From: Pachypanchax playfairii
Taxonomy: Eukaryota; Chordata; Actinopteri; Cyprinodontiformes; Aplocheilidae
Length of the DNA: 64,000 nt
NCBI GenBank assembly: GCA_006937955.1
Contig: SSNP01000042.1
Location: forward strand, 994,082-1,058,081
Direction: 5' to 3'
The notes beneath the pieces were generated by a model, which did no database searches, was not told the origin of the DNA, and saw only the letters and a program-made list of their open reading frames with translations. The position numbers and the translations under genes are program-made. Shown in pieces: positions 49,401 to 60,700 of the stretch; position 1 is the first letter of the stretch, and every line of letters begins with the position of its first letter.

Positions 49401-50453
49401 TGAGAACAAACATTTAGATGCTGAGTTCAGTGTATTTCTAATTAAAAAGCCGGTTCCCCTTAATGTAGGTTAACATTAGTTTGACTGATGGTTATTATCA
49501 AATCAGTAAAGAGTCCCACTGACTTCTTTTGTTTACAGCTTTTGTTTTGGACAAACAGCAATCAGTAATTCACATTCCAGGAACAGGTTTAACGCTCCAT
49601 CCCCTCTACCCCACCCCCTCTTCACACAAACACATTTATCTAGTCTCTCTTCTATTTCCAGCCTTATTGACTGACGTTTAATTTAAGCTGATCATATAAA
49701 AAGCTGTTGGGTTTTTACTATAAGCCATTTTATGATTTGATTTTTTCAGCTCAGATCAGGCAGATGACCTGTTTATTTACTGTTTGTGCTGAAAAACTTT
49801 ACTGTTTGTTTCTTTCTAGTGATAAATGACTGATATGTTTCTCAGCGTGAGAGCAGATGTTTAGCTGACAGCTGATCCGATGCTGCGTCAATCACTGTGC
49901 GTCTCAGTATCAGTTTCTCAGTGTGACGGATCAAAGTTCTGAAGATGCCAATTTTCTCCCCATAAACTCAATAATTAGTTTTTTAAAAAGTAGAGAACTT
50001 TTTTTTTTCCAGTAAGTCAGACCGGTGAGTGTCCCAGCTGACTGCAAGATTCTGCATCACGTTAAACCTCTAGATGCAGATGCAGACCTTGGTGCCCGCA
50101 AACAGAAATATTTCTCATGCCAATCAGTTTAAAAGTTTTTCAGTTTGATCAGCAAATTAAATATATTTAGATGGAAACAGGGAGCAAACAACAGCTCGTA
50201 GATTTATCTGAGGTAATTAAAGAACCCGGACGGGTAAGTAAAACCAGATCCTTACCACCCCGGTGTAATATCTAAGACCGACCACAGTGCCTCGCAGCTC
50301 GCCAAAAAGCTCACTGCCATCTGCATCTGGTTCCTCAGCTGCTGCAGACCTGATCATCTGGGACAGGGTCTCTGTAGTGGTCTCAGACCGGTCTGCAAAG
50401 AGGTCCACCTCACCGAACCGGTTCAGGCCAAACCTCCACCAGCGGGAAGACAT
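43458..50453 (-). CDS. hltf: Helicase-like transcription factor (HIRAN-RING-SNF2 translocase)
   Basis: HLTF is the vertebrate Rad5-like protein that remodels stalled replication forks and polyubiquitinates PCNA. Exons on the minus strand run from about 50256-50453 ('SSRWWRFGLNRFGEVDLFAD') to 43458-43602 ('RIDDIRALLEL', stop at 43458). Visible domains in order: HIRAN ('LRGTVVGLRYYTGVV' to 'DNNLAKIEG', 50256-50330 and 48455-48621); Walker A 'GGILADDMGLGKTLTTIA' split over exons near 47476-47668 and 47327-47401; a short-exon linker at 46560-47240 with conserved 'MFEDLDFAAALSGSSS'; DEGH box 'RVVLDEGHIIRNPNA' (45903-46037); a C3HC4 RING 'EECSVCLDS' to 'RCPLCRSEI' (44399-44790) inside the ATPase; and C-lobe motifs 'FARLDGTLSQKKR', 'SLKAGGVGLNL' and 'DRCHRLGQ'. 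The start was chosen as the first ATG after an acceptor, with a 5' UTR exon donor near 50635. All catalytic motifs look intact. Confidence 0.95.
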
Positions 50454-51690
50454 ACCTGGACGCATCAAAGAAAACAAACATGTATGACTCTCAAAAATCT
50501 GAACAATGTCGACACCTGTACGCGTTTGTAGATTAAATATTTGCCGTTAGCTCGTTAATTTAAGTTAAAATATATACATAGATAATAACAAACACAGTGT
50601 CTTATAAACTACAGCGTAGCCAGATATTCTTACCGCTTGTTTCCACTTCACAAAGTAGATAACGTTTCTGTCTTTTCTGAAGCGGGATTTTTGTTGAGGT
50701 TTAAGCTTTTTTCAACTGAGCCACAGGAAGTTTAATAAAACTAAAACTTCCGTTTCTGACCTTCAAAATAAAACCCAGGTGTGCGCGCTTTTGTTAAAAA
50801 TACAAAAATACATTTAATTTAAAAGGGGAAAAAAGAAATGTTAAGTTTAGCTCAAAATTAAACCTTTTATGATAGTTTTTATTTTTCTGTATTTAAATTG
50901 ATCAAAGGTAAGAAAAAAATGCTGTTTTTCAAGCGTAAGTGCATATACGTTTTTGAAACCTTATAATTAAAACAACAAAATCAAAAAACAAAAACAGATT
51001 TATTATGCAGAATCCAGAACAGTAGATAGAATTTTTCTTCACTGATATAGTAATAATAATTGTGGGTGGTAGTTGTACAAGCACTAGTTTCTCACACTAG
51101 TTTAGAGAATTCCCCCACTTGTACAGAGAATAAAAAAAAAAAAAACGTGTATTTTATTTTAGACGGATTCAAAAGTTTGTTTATCTATTTCACACTTTTA
51201 CTTTTATAAAGAAACTTATCAAATAAAAAGACTGTACTTCGTTTCATTTGGCATTTAAAATCACCAAATATGGACTGAAAAAAATAGTAGCTATTTCCAG
51301 TAGTGGGTCGACATTTTTAAGAACAAAACTATTAACCTGTCAGGATCTGCGCTCAACATGATTGTGAAAATCTAAAATATCTCACTTCCGTAGCTACTGA
51401 GACGAGCGCGAGCACTACGGAAGCCGCGAAGTTATGTTCTGATTTCTCGGTCCGTTTCAGCGAGGTTCCGCTTCCTTTATGCCAGGTTCCTCCCCGGACC
51501 GAGCGGAGAACCAGGCTGAGAGTCCCGGGGAGCAAATGAAGCGTCGTGTGTTTTTAACACTCGTGGAACTATTTATGAAATCTCAGTAACAAATCTGGGC
51601 TTTAAACAGGCTAAAAATAGACGGAAACGGAACTGAGTTTCGGAAATTTGGCTGGAGTTGAGTTGTTTTTTGCGGGCTGACAGCCACAGG
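50454..51690. promoter_or_regulatory. Divergent hltf/pak2 promoter region
   Basis: The hltf 5' UTR exon, with a minus-strand donor near 50635, and the putative pak2 5' UTR exon, with a plus-strand donor at 51691, face away from each other across roughly 0.9 kb. The segment 51390-51540 is rich in CpG with 'gagcgcgagc' and 'ccccggaccgagcgg', and ETS-like 'acttccg' motifs occur on both sides (about 50746 and 51385). The middle part (50800-51300) is AT-rich and unremarkable. Confidence 0.5.
51550..51690 (+). other. pak2: Candidate pak2 5' UTR exon 1
   Basis: A strong donor (CAG|GTAAGT, exon end at 51690) closes a block just downstream of the CpG-rich segment. This matches a non-coding first exon for the downstream pak2 gene. 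The 5' limit is unknown. Confidence 0.45.
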
Positions 51691-53699
51691 TAAGTTTAGA
51701 TTTGTTTTATTTTTATCATAAATGGAATTTACAGAATTACTCTCACTTTCTTTTACGTTTTTATTTGTAATGTGATAAAATAATTCTATTGTTAAAAATT
51801 GTGTAAAATATAGAAATAGGTCTGTTTATCTGGAACACGAGTCCTAAGTTCTCAATATTGAAAGCTGGGGATATTTTAAAGTTATTATAAAGGGATTTAT
51901 TATACAAACATTGCTGCTTTAACATGTGTGCTTCCCTTTGTGGTTCAGTGTTAATATAAACAATGGAACGATTACGATAAAACGCTAAGAGGAAGTAAAA
52001 CGTTTGTTAGCAAACACTGATGTTACAGGTAAATCCAGATTGTTCACATTTTCAAATATAAATAAGACTTAAATTCAAGATCAGACACAAAATGTGCCAA
52101 CAAATAATAAATGTGTTATTTAAGTGTCATTTCATTTTATGACACAGTTTAGAAAAATGAAACTGTTTTGTCCAAATTTAAATTCCTGTTAAATCTGTGA
52201 AACTGATCTTGTGTGAACTCCTCAGATTGCTTCAATCTCTGCATCTTCCATCTTGACTTTTAAGTGTTTGTGCACTGGACCAAAAACACAACTCAGCTAT
52301 AATTCCTGAGGCAAGTTCTGTCCCTGATTCAGGTTGAGATGTTTTGGACGTCAGGTTGCACAAGTCCATGTTTTGATTTGGGGTGAGGCAGCTGCCTGAA
52401 CAGCTGGATCAGGTTTTTATGCTTCACTCTCTGCATGAACAATACGGTGACCCTACATTAGAACATCTGGCTGTGTTGATCGGATTATTTATGTGACAAC
52501 GAGGTGGAAGTGGGTAGTGTGTGTCAGCTCCATGACTCCTTCCAGGAAGTTGTCCACAGAATATCCTTTTATAGAAGTCGAACACAAAAGGCTTGTTGTC
52601 TGCTTCCTGTAAACATCTTGCTGGCTGTGTTTGCTGCTTTCTGGTTGGTCGGCGTGATCCTGTGACCCTTTGGGGGTTCGGGAAGTTCCAGGATGAGGAA
52701 GCGGGCTTCCCTTGACGGCTGCCAGCCTCACAGAGGAATAGAAAGTTCTCTGATGCAGTGACAGAATGGAAAAATGGGGAAGAGAAATTGTCAAGCGTGC
52801 GGGGTTATGACAAACTCTGAGGCACATTTATAAGCTCCTCTGTGACTTGAGAATGATGGAAGATGAAATCAGATGCTGCTGCATGTACAAATATTATGTT
52901 TCCACACCTGGAGTATCTGCAAATAAATATAAAACATCTTCAGATAGAAAAAAATGGGGAAAGACTGAAGCAGTCGAGAGCTGAAAGTTAACCACAGTCA
53001 TCGTTATGCAAGCAATGAGCCTCTAAAAGGTTCTGTTATTCAGAGCCAGTGTAAACAAGAAGTAAATTAGTTATTTAAAAATCATTAATGATAATTATTA
53101 GTTCCTAAATAAACCAAAAATCAGTTTTTCATATTCTGTAACTGCTCAGTAATCGAGGTGCTTCCAACATTCAATTTCTGTTTATCAGCATGTAGAGTAT
53201 AAAAGTCTTTTAGTAATTCCTTTAAATGTTCGTTTACAACCATCAAAACTACTAAAAAATAGTTTTTATACGTGACTTGCAACATGAAATAAGATTCACT
53301 TCCTTTTTTTCTCTTGTTGCACGAAGACCTTTATTTACATGAAATATTTGTATTTCTTTTGTAAAGTAGAGAAAGTCTGGTTCACTCTGAGTGGATCTCC
53401 AGTGATTTCTACAGGATCTGTTTTATTTATTTATTTAAATAATTGTTTGTTAGGGAGATTTAAATCTTTACTGATCTGAAGTTGCACAATCTGAAAAGAT
53501 TGATGTAAATGTGAAAGTTCGCTCATCGCTGCATAAAAATAGATTTTCTGGTTATGTTGCCAGGTGAATCAGTTCTGCCCAAACAATCTACACTTGACCG
53601 ATCACATGAGGGATCGGGTTTTTTTTTTATTTGTTGCTTTTGTCTGGCTCATCTGTAGAAATCAGATAACTGAGCAGAAGAAAGGAAAGACTTAACTTC

Positions 53700-53990
53700 T
53701 CATCCATGTTTTAATCTACTTCTACTTCTGGGGACGTTCTCAGGCTGAAGAGGATATATAGTCCCTCCATTGTGTTCGGGATCTCCTCTCTGTGGGAAGT
53801 ACCCGAAAAACCTCAAATGGAGATGACCAGGTAGCATCTGATCCACCTCAGTTGATGCTTTTTGACGAGGAGGAGCAGCAGCTCTACTCCTCAAGTCAAG
53901 TCTCATGACCATAAGTGAGGACTGACAGACCAGATCAACACTGTAGACCCTTCCTGTCGGTTCTTCTCTCATTCATCCATGAAGGGTCAC
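53700..53990 (-). mobile_element. Probable decayed non-LTR retrotransposon 3' fragment
   Basis: On the minus strand the block reads like the common fish LINE tail in which short coding words resembling 'LRSRAAAPPRQKAS', 'STEVDQMLPGHLHLRFFGY' and 'PQRGDPEHNGGTIYPLQPE' replace the usual pattern of leader, 'RWLGHL' and 'GRPRTRW' motifs. Divergence is high and no reverse transcriptase is present. The family assignment is tentative. Confidence 0.35.
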
Positions 53991-54790
53991 CAAGTTGGTT
54001 TTCAGATGAGTAAACAGCTCCAAGCTTCTCAAAGAAACAACAGAACACAAGTGAAGATTAGTCAAACCTACAAGAGAATCAAAACAGTCAACTAAAATAA
54101 TCCATAAATCTACCAGAAATAAACAGAAACTTCTTTACATCTAACATGAGCACAAATATTTAAAAAAACATATTACAGTGAAAAAAAGAGCCTTCAAACT
54201 TTTAAAGAAACTAAAGAGAAGAGGCGTCAGAATGATATAAAACAGTTCTGTTCACCTCATAATAATCTTTACTTAATAATCTATTTATTGGTTATAATGA
54301 TGATGGAAGAGCAGAAAACAAATACATTCACCTTCTGAAAAATCTTCACGTTTATAAGATCTTGTCCTGGACTTTTTTCAGATGTGCAGACGTGTCTGTT
54401 CTTTTTCCACGTTCAGAGCTTTTGCTGAACCGCAGCTTTGTAGAATTTTTAACGTTATGAGCTGGACTTTTTACAAGAAACGGGGCGTTTTTCTCCACAT
54501 CTAAACAAAGCTAATCTCCTGTTGGCTGTACCCAACGTGTGATTGTTTTAAACATGGAAAAAGGGGCAAATACACGCATGTCTCAAATTGCTTTGGCTAA
54601 GAAAACTTTAAAAACACGCAGCTGACACGGCTCAGCGATGCAGTGCTGACGTGTGCACGTGTCCTTTTTACTAAAAGCTCTGAGTTTAGCTGGAAGCTAC
54701 AAGGAAAATGATCAGGAGCTCATGGTGGAGTCTCTGTTGGCAAGAAGAGTGTGTGTTTTGGACTGTTCATGTAAATTAGACCTGCACAAG

Positions 54791-54793
<3 letters not shown>

Positions 54794-54845
<52 letters not shown>
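54794..54845. repeat. (TG)n microsatellite
   Basis: About 26 TG units bordering dispersed repeat copy B1. Confidence 0.95.
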
Positions 54846-54847
<2 letters not shown>

Positions 54848-55120
54848 TTCTGACCTCCTGGGGACCAGTTTCCTGACTTTTACTATCTTTCTGGGGTCCG
54901 AGGGTTCTTGTGGGGACCGAAGCCTGGTCCCCATGAGGGGGACTCCCCTTTTTAGGGTTAGGGGTTAGGTTTATAGGTATGGTGTGAATAGAGTTTTAGT
55001 TAGTCTTAGGGTTAGTTATAGATCAGTAATGGTTAAGGTTAGGAAAAGGGTTTGGGTTAGGTATAAATCTAGTTACTAAAATCAATGGAAGTCAATGGAC
55101 GGTCCCCATAAGGACACACT

Positions 55121-55122
<2 letters not shown>
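54846..55122. repeat. TG-flanked telomere-like dispersed repeat, copy B1
   Basis: Same family as copy A but in the opposite orientation, running from 'tttctgacctcctggggacc' to 'ggtccccataaggacaca'. It carries degenerate TTAGGG-like runs ('tagggttaggggttagg'). It is followed 306 bases later by an essentially identical copy B2, forming a tandem pair. Confidence 0.85.
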
Positions 55123-55151
<29 letters not shown>

Positions 55152-55427
55152 ATTTCTGACCTCCTGGGGACCAGTTTCCTGACTTTTACTATCTTTCTGG
55201 GGTCCGAGGGTTCTTGTGGGGACCGAAGCCTGGTCCCCATGAGGGGGACTCCCCTTTTTAGGGTTAGGGGTTAGGTTTATAGGTATGGTGTGAATAGAGT
55301 TTTAGTTAGTCTTAGGGTTAGTTATAGATCAGTAATGGTTAAGGTTAGGAAAAGGGTTTGGGTTAGGTATAAATCTAGTTACTAAAATCAATGGAAGTCA
55401 ATGGACGGTCCCCATAAGGACACACTT
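55152..55427. repeat. TG-flanked telomere-like dispersed repeat, copy B2
   Basis: By eye this is identical to B1 over the full unit, sharing 'aggaaaagggtttggg' where copies A and C differ by one base. That points to a very recent tandem duplication (306-base period) including the intervening TG run. Confidence 0.85.
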
Positions 55428-55536
55428 GTGTGTGTGTTTGTGTGTGTGTGTGATGATCAGTGAACACACCCTGCCCTGCAGTTATGAAATTCCTTCTGAG
55501 AAATTAACTTGTCTCAACCTGATGTCCAGTACCCAA

Positions 55537-55537
<1 letters not shown>

Positions 55538-55597
<60 letters not shown>
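55538..55597. repeat. (CA)n microsatellite
   Basis: About 30 CA units leading into the inverted copy C. Confidence 0.95.
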
Positions 55598-55598
<1 letters not shown>

Positions 55599-55605
55599 GT
55601 GTGTT

Positions 55606-55877
55606 TTGTTATCCTTATGGGGACCGTCCATTTACTTCCACTGATTTTAGTAACTAGATTTATACCTAACCCAAACCCTTTTACTAACCTTAACCATTTC
55701 TGATCTATAACTAACCCTAAGACTAACTAAAACTCTATTCACACCATACCTATAAACCTAACCCCTAACCCTAAAAAGGGGAGTCCCCCTCATGGGGACC
55801 AGGCTTCGGTCCCCACAAGAACCCTCGGACCCCAGAAAGATAGTAAAAGTCAGGAAACTGGTCCCCAGGAGGTCAGA

Positions 55878-55880
<3 letters not shown>
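55606..55880. repeat. TG-flanked telomere-like dispersed repeat, copy C (inverted)
   Basis: Same orientation as copy A and inverted relative to B1/B2. With B2 it forms inverted arms of about 275 bases separated by roughly 180 bases, and the flanking TG and CA runs extend the complementarity. Confidence 0.85.

Positions 55881-55937
<57 letters not shown>
55881..55937. repeat. (CA)n microsatellite
   Basis: About 28 CA units at the right edge of copy C. Confidence 0.95.
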
Positions 55938-55940
<3 letters not shown>

Positions 55941-57503
55941 CCATTGGAAATGCACATTAAACTCCAACTAAGGCTCTAATTTGATCTTGTTGGGGCAAGA
56001 ATACACTTGCCTCATCTAAGAAAGCTGAGGAATGAGGCTGCCTGCAAAAACCTGCCCGAGAGCGGGTTGAAAAGAGAGAAAGAGAGAAACCGAGAGAGTT
56101 AAATGAGCACTGAGGAAAGAAGTGCACGCAGTCAGCAGGAGCATTTACTTGGTTCTTTGCCTTCTGTAGGACGCAGAGGAGGCAGCAATCAGGTGAGAGA
56201 CATTCAAAAGACTTTCTGGTTTTAGAACGAGACACCGGAGTGTGTAATGTAATGTAATAATCCCCCTTTCTGTGTATTTCTGGTATTTTTAACCTTTTGT
56301 GCACTTGGATGTTGTGATGTTATGGTGGTGTTACATGCTCTGAGGTGGAGGAGAAACTTTACACATGATAATTCGGTCTGAGACACATTTATTTGTGAGT
56401 TTCACTGAATGTTTCAGAAAGAAAAATAATTTTTTTGAAGTATTTTTCTGATTATTCTTCAGCTTTTAAATCGAGGCGCTCCAGTCATTATACAGGACCA
56501 GTTTCCTTTACGTGAAATGGATTTGTTGCAGGATCAGAAATGGGTCAAACGTGCAGAATCTTTGCAGGAGGAGTGTAAAGATGAGGTCCCACCCACCCGA
56601 GAGGCATCTCCAGCGTTGTTTTATTATGAGCGCTGTCATTGGCGGTGAGAAACAGGAAGTGAGGAAACCTATGTTTGCTTCCTGTTTCCTGTCTGTGATG
56701 TCACCCAGAATGCAAACTGTAGCTCCGAGCTGATCGAACCGCTTGCTCTGCAAGACTGGAAGAGCTGCTTTTGAGGTTAATGGGGTTTTTTTTTTTTTAG
56801 GTTTGTGTGCGCATCTGTACAAGTGTGTCTGCAATCTCAGACATGACCATATTAGGACAGAAGAAGAAACTTGAGTAATGGATGGGAAGCAGTACTCAAA
56901 TCATTAACTATCTCACCAACACTAAAACACTTCATTCACACTTTGATCAGATATAAAAATGCAATGAAAAATCAAACTAAGAAACCACAGAAGAAGTTTC
57001 AGAGTGCAGCAGGAAGAGAAGAACTGGGACAGATTTAATTAGTGGGACGTGATGGAGCAGATTGCAGGATGCTGCATTAGTAACACCTTGGACTTCCAGC
57101 AGGGTAAAGAAGAGCTGCTGGTTGCTCTAGTTTAGGATGAGCACGTTTCAGATTCTTGATTTAAGTTACACGGAGAACTTGTGGACTCTTGTCAATCACG
57201 AGATTCAGCGTGAGGGAGATGTTCACTTCTTTAACAGCATCCGAGAGGCAGTTTGTTATGAAAAATGTTGGAAAAGCAAATAAAGTGACTAAGAAATCTA
57301 CAGAACAAATTTTTTTTCAGATTTTTTTCTCTTTGCAGACACTCCTCCCCCTCTTTCTCTCTCTGTCTCTCTCGCTAACTCTTTTCCTTCCTCATTCATT
57401 TGTAACTCTGAACTGTTCGTAACTGTGAACATCACTTTGCCCATTCAGCGGTGCTTCCTGTTCTCTGCTCCTTTCACACCAACACACAACTCGTTCTCCT
57501 CAG

Positions 57504-57534
57504 ATTGCAGCATGGAAGGAAATATTAGACCTCT
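57504..57534 (+). other. pak2: Candidate small pak2 5' UTR exon with an upstream ATG
   Basis: An acceptor ('ttctcctcag') and a strong donor (CTCT|GTAAGT) enclose 31 bases containing an ATG at 57512. Spliced to the acceptor at 57756, the ATG opens a 15-codon frame that stops at 57779-57781, overlapping the pak2 start codon. The exon prediction rests on splice sites alone. Confidence 0.35.
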
Positions 57535-57773
57535 GTAAGTTTGTTTTCTTTCAGCTTTTACCAATTTGCTGCTTGTGTTATTTTTTAAGCTGTAGCCGTG
57601 TACGTAGGATTGCAACGCTCGGTTTTGCATTGTGAAACAGAAAATGGCAACAAAAAAAAAAAACAGGAAGCTGTGAAGCTGTCGGGGTTTTTCTTTTACA
57701 CACACTAGATCTTCTGGTCGTGTCCTAATTTAGTGCATCTCTTTCTGACTCTGCAGGTTGATTGTGTGTGTAG

Positions 57774-60700
57774 ATGTGTGACAGCGGAGTGTGTGAGGAC
57801 AAGCCCCCCGCCCCCCCTGTCAGGATGAGCAGCCAAGGAGGAGGAACCAAGGATTCTCAATCAACCAATCACAACTCTCGACCACTGCCTTCAGCACCAG
57901 AGGAGAAGAAGTCCAGAAACAAGATCATATCCATCTTTGCTCCTGAGAAAGGTGAGGGATTGGTACAAAACACACACACACAGTAACAGATGAACAACAC
58001 AACGACGATCGTTGACTTTTTCCATACAGGAAACAGAAAAAAGGACCGGGATAAGGACAGACCTGAGATCTCCTCCCCGTCAGACTTTGAACACACCATC
58101 CATGTTGGATTTGATGCCGTTACCGGAGAATTCACGGTAAGAATCTGAGCTTTGTGTTGTGCATCATGTGCCCATGTACACCAGAGGGTCGCAGGAACAG
58201 CGTCATTAAAAATGAGTTTAGTCCACTCGTAGCTTGGTCTGATGGACTTAGACCGTTAACAACAGAACAACTCACACGTCTTCATACTCCAAACACAGAT
58301 TCAGGAATGGCGGAGCTCGACTGAATAAGAGGGGGAGAGGGGCGGGCTTGCAGCAGCATTAGTCTGCGGTGTCCAAATATGACACATCCTGCCGATTTTA
58401 CGTCAAGAAATTAGAAATTAGACCTCGCGTATTATAGTGTGCGTGCACGTGGGATGGTTGAAGAAGCCAGGGGTGAACAAATGCTCCACTTTTAAAAATC
58501 AGCTTTCCAGCCAGTGTAAAATCATTAGGAAACCATAATATAAACATTTTCATGTGCAAAAGTGAAAATTAACAGTTTATGACTCCTTTAAAATGACAAA
58601 TTTTTTTAAATTGTGAAAAGGTTCATTTAATATTAAACCATGTTTAATATTAAGAGTTTTATAAATATGGTTGTTTTCTTACAGATATTTGAAAGATGAT
58701 CTTTAATTTGCATCTGTTGGAGTGTCTGATAACAGTCCACCGTTATGGAGCATCCAAACCTTCATTTCTATCAAAATAAGAATATTCCTTTTTTTATTTT
58801 TCTATTTCTTCAGTCATTCCTCTTGATCTAAAATGTACATTATTTAAAAGCTTTTATCCTACCAAGTCAGTTTTATATAAATGAGCTAAATTCAGATTAG
58901 TTTCTATTCGTTACACAGCGGCGCCCACAGACACTGAATGTGTCAAAATAAATATTAACAGTTTATATTTGTGAGGTAGAAATTATACATTTTCATTCAT
59001 TTCTGGTGTTTCTGGTATCGAGTCTTTGGTGGTGGAAATTTCCACCAACTTCCTGTTGTGATTTTCTCAAATTTAGGATCCAGTCAAGCAAAATTCAGAG
59101 AGATTTACACACAATTCATTTGGTAAATTGTTAAAACAACAAGTTTAAAAACTTTTCACATGTTTGCTGAGTGTCTGTTTCGATGATAAAACACATAAAA
59201 GCTTGTTTTCAGCCTCTGCGTGAGCTCATCATGTCTTTCAGATGTGGACTGTGTTTACTGTCTTTTCATTTTTCCCTTTGATGAGCAGATAGAGATCAGT
59301 ATGTTCTCTTCATGTTTGTTTGTTTTTTTTTTTTCCAGGGTATGCCTGAGCAGTGGGCCCGTCTCCTTCAGACCTCCAACATCAGTAAATCAGAACAGAA
59401 ACAGAACCCTCAGGCTGTCCTGGATGTTCTCAAGTTCTACGACTCCACCAGTGGAAAACAGAAATACCTCAGTTTATCTGCCTCGGGTTTGTTTTCTTCC
59501 TGTCAGCAGACTAATAAAACACTTCTGTTGCTTTGGGACTGTTTTAACTTGATTTTTCTCTGTTCTAGATAAAGACTCTCAGTCGGTGAGTCACTTCATT
59601 CAATCCGTTTCACTGAGTAACTGCTTAAAATCAGCTGACTGTATATCTAATTGTGTTTGTTTGTTGTTTGCAGCCAGGTAAACAAGGTACCGGGACCCCC
59701 ACTACAGGCAAAGGTGGGGACGATGAGGACGAGGACGCACTGCCTCCAGTTGTGGCGCCGCGGCCAGAACACACAAAATCTGTAAGTTGGATTTAAAATA
59801 ATGTTGCTTTGTTTTTGTTTATTTTCTGACCTTGAATTACAACAAATTCTAAAATAACGTTTCCTTCATCTCGTAAGATGTACACGAGGTCAGTGATCGA
59901 CCCGATTCCAGTAACAAACTCTGACAATAGCTCTAAAGCGGCTGACAGACAGAGAAGGAAGGAAGGCAAGATGACTGATGAAGAGATCATGGAGAAACTA
60001 AGTACGTAAAACTCACAAATACACACAAAGGAAATACCACATTAAAAAGGCAGATTTTATTTATCTTGACTTTTGTTTGTGTTCATTTATTTTATTTTTC
60101 TTCTTGATTTTTAGGAACTATTGTCAGCGTTGGTGATCCCAAAAAGAAATACACTCGTTATGAAAAGATCGGCCAGGGGTGAGTCGAATTAAAAATACAT
60201 GTTTAGAAGTAATTACTGACCAACTGGGAGGAAGACATGTGGCAAAGGGGCGTGTTAAGTACAGAATTTGCAAAAGAAAAAAATAATTAAAAGCTTGTTA
60301 TTTATTTATGTAATTTTAAAATTCTTTTCAGGGCATCTGGCACCGTTTACACAGCCATTGATGTTTCCACGGGACAGGAAGTAAGTGTTCTTTATCCTAT
60401 TTTTCATAACTTGGTTTGATTTAACTGTAAAAAAACACAACAGAGATCATGTTGAAGATATTTCTGTATCTGCGTGTTCATTGACGTAAAAGATTTTCAC
60501 ATGTCCAGATACTTATTATTATGATCATAATAAAATTAGGCTTGTTCCGATGTTTATTTTTCATAGTAATTAGTTATGGAGAATCATAGTGAGTATGTTG
60601 TATTCACACTCCCAGTTTCAGTACGTTAAGATAACAATGAAGTTGTAAAGAGCAAGAAAATGACACAAACCCGCCTCTCAGGGTGCTTTAACACAATGGA

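Larger units (their letters stand above)
51691..57503. other. Long intron/upstream region of pak2
   Basis: No coding exon is seen. It holds a probable decayed LINE fragment (about 53700-53990), a TG/CA-rich cluster with three dispersed repeat copies (54794-55937), and otherwise AT-rich sequence. Confidence 0.5.

Noticed and set aside
55250..55345. True interstitial telomere array
   Set aside because: TTAGGG words are degenerate, interrupted, and confined to the 275-base dispersed unit.
54846..55937. CRISPR-like repeat array
   Set aside because: Only two tandem units and one inverted unit of about 275 bases in a vertebrate intron; no short repeat-spacer pattern or cas genes.
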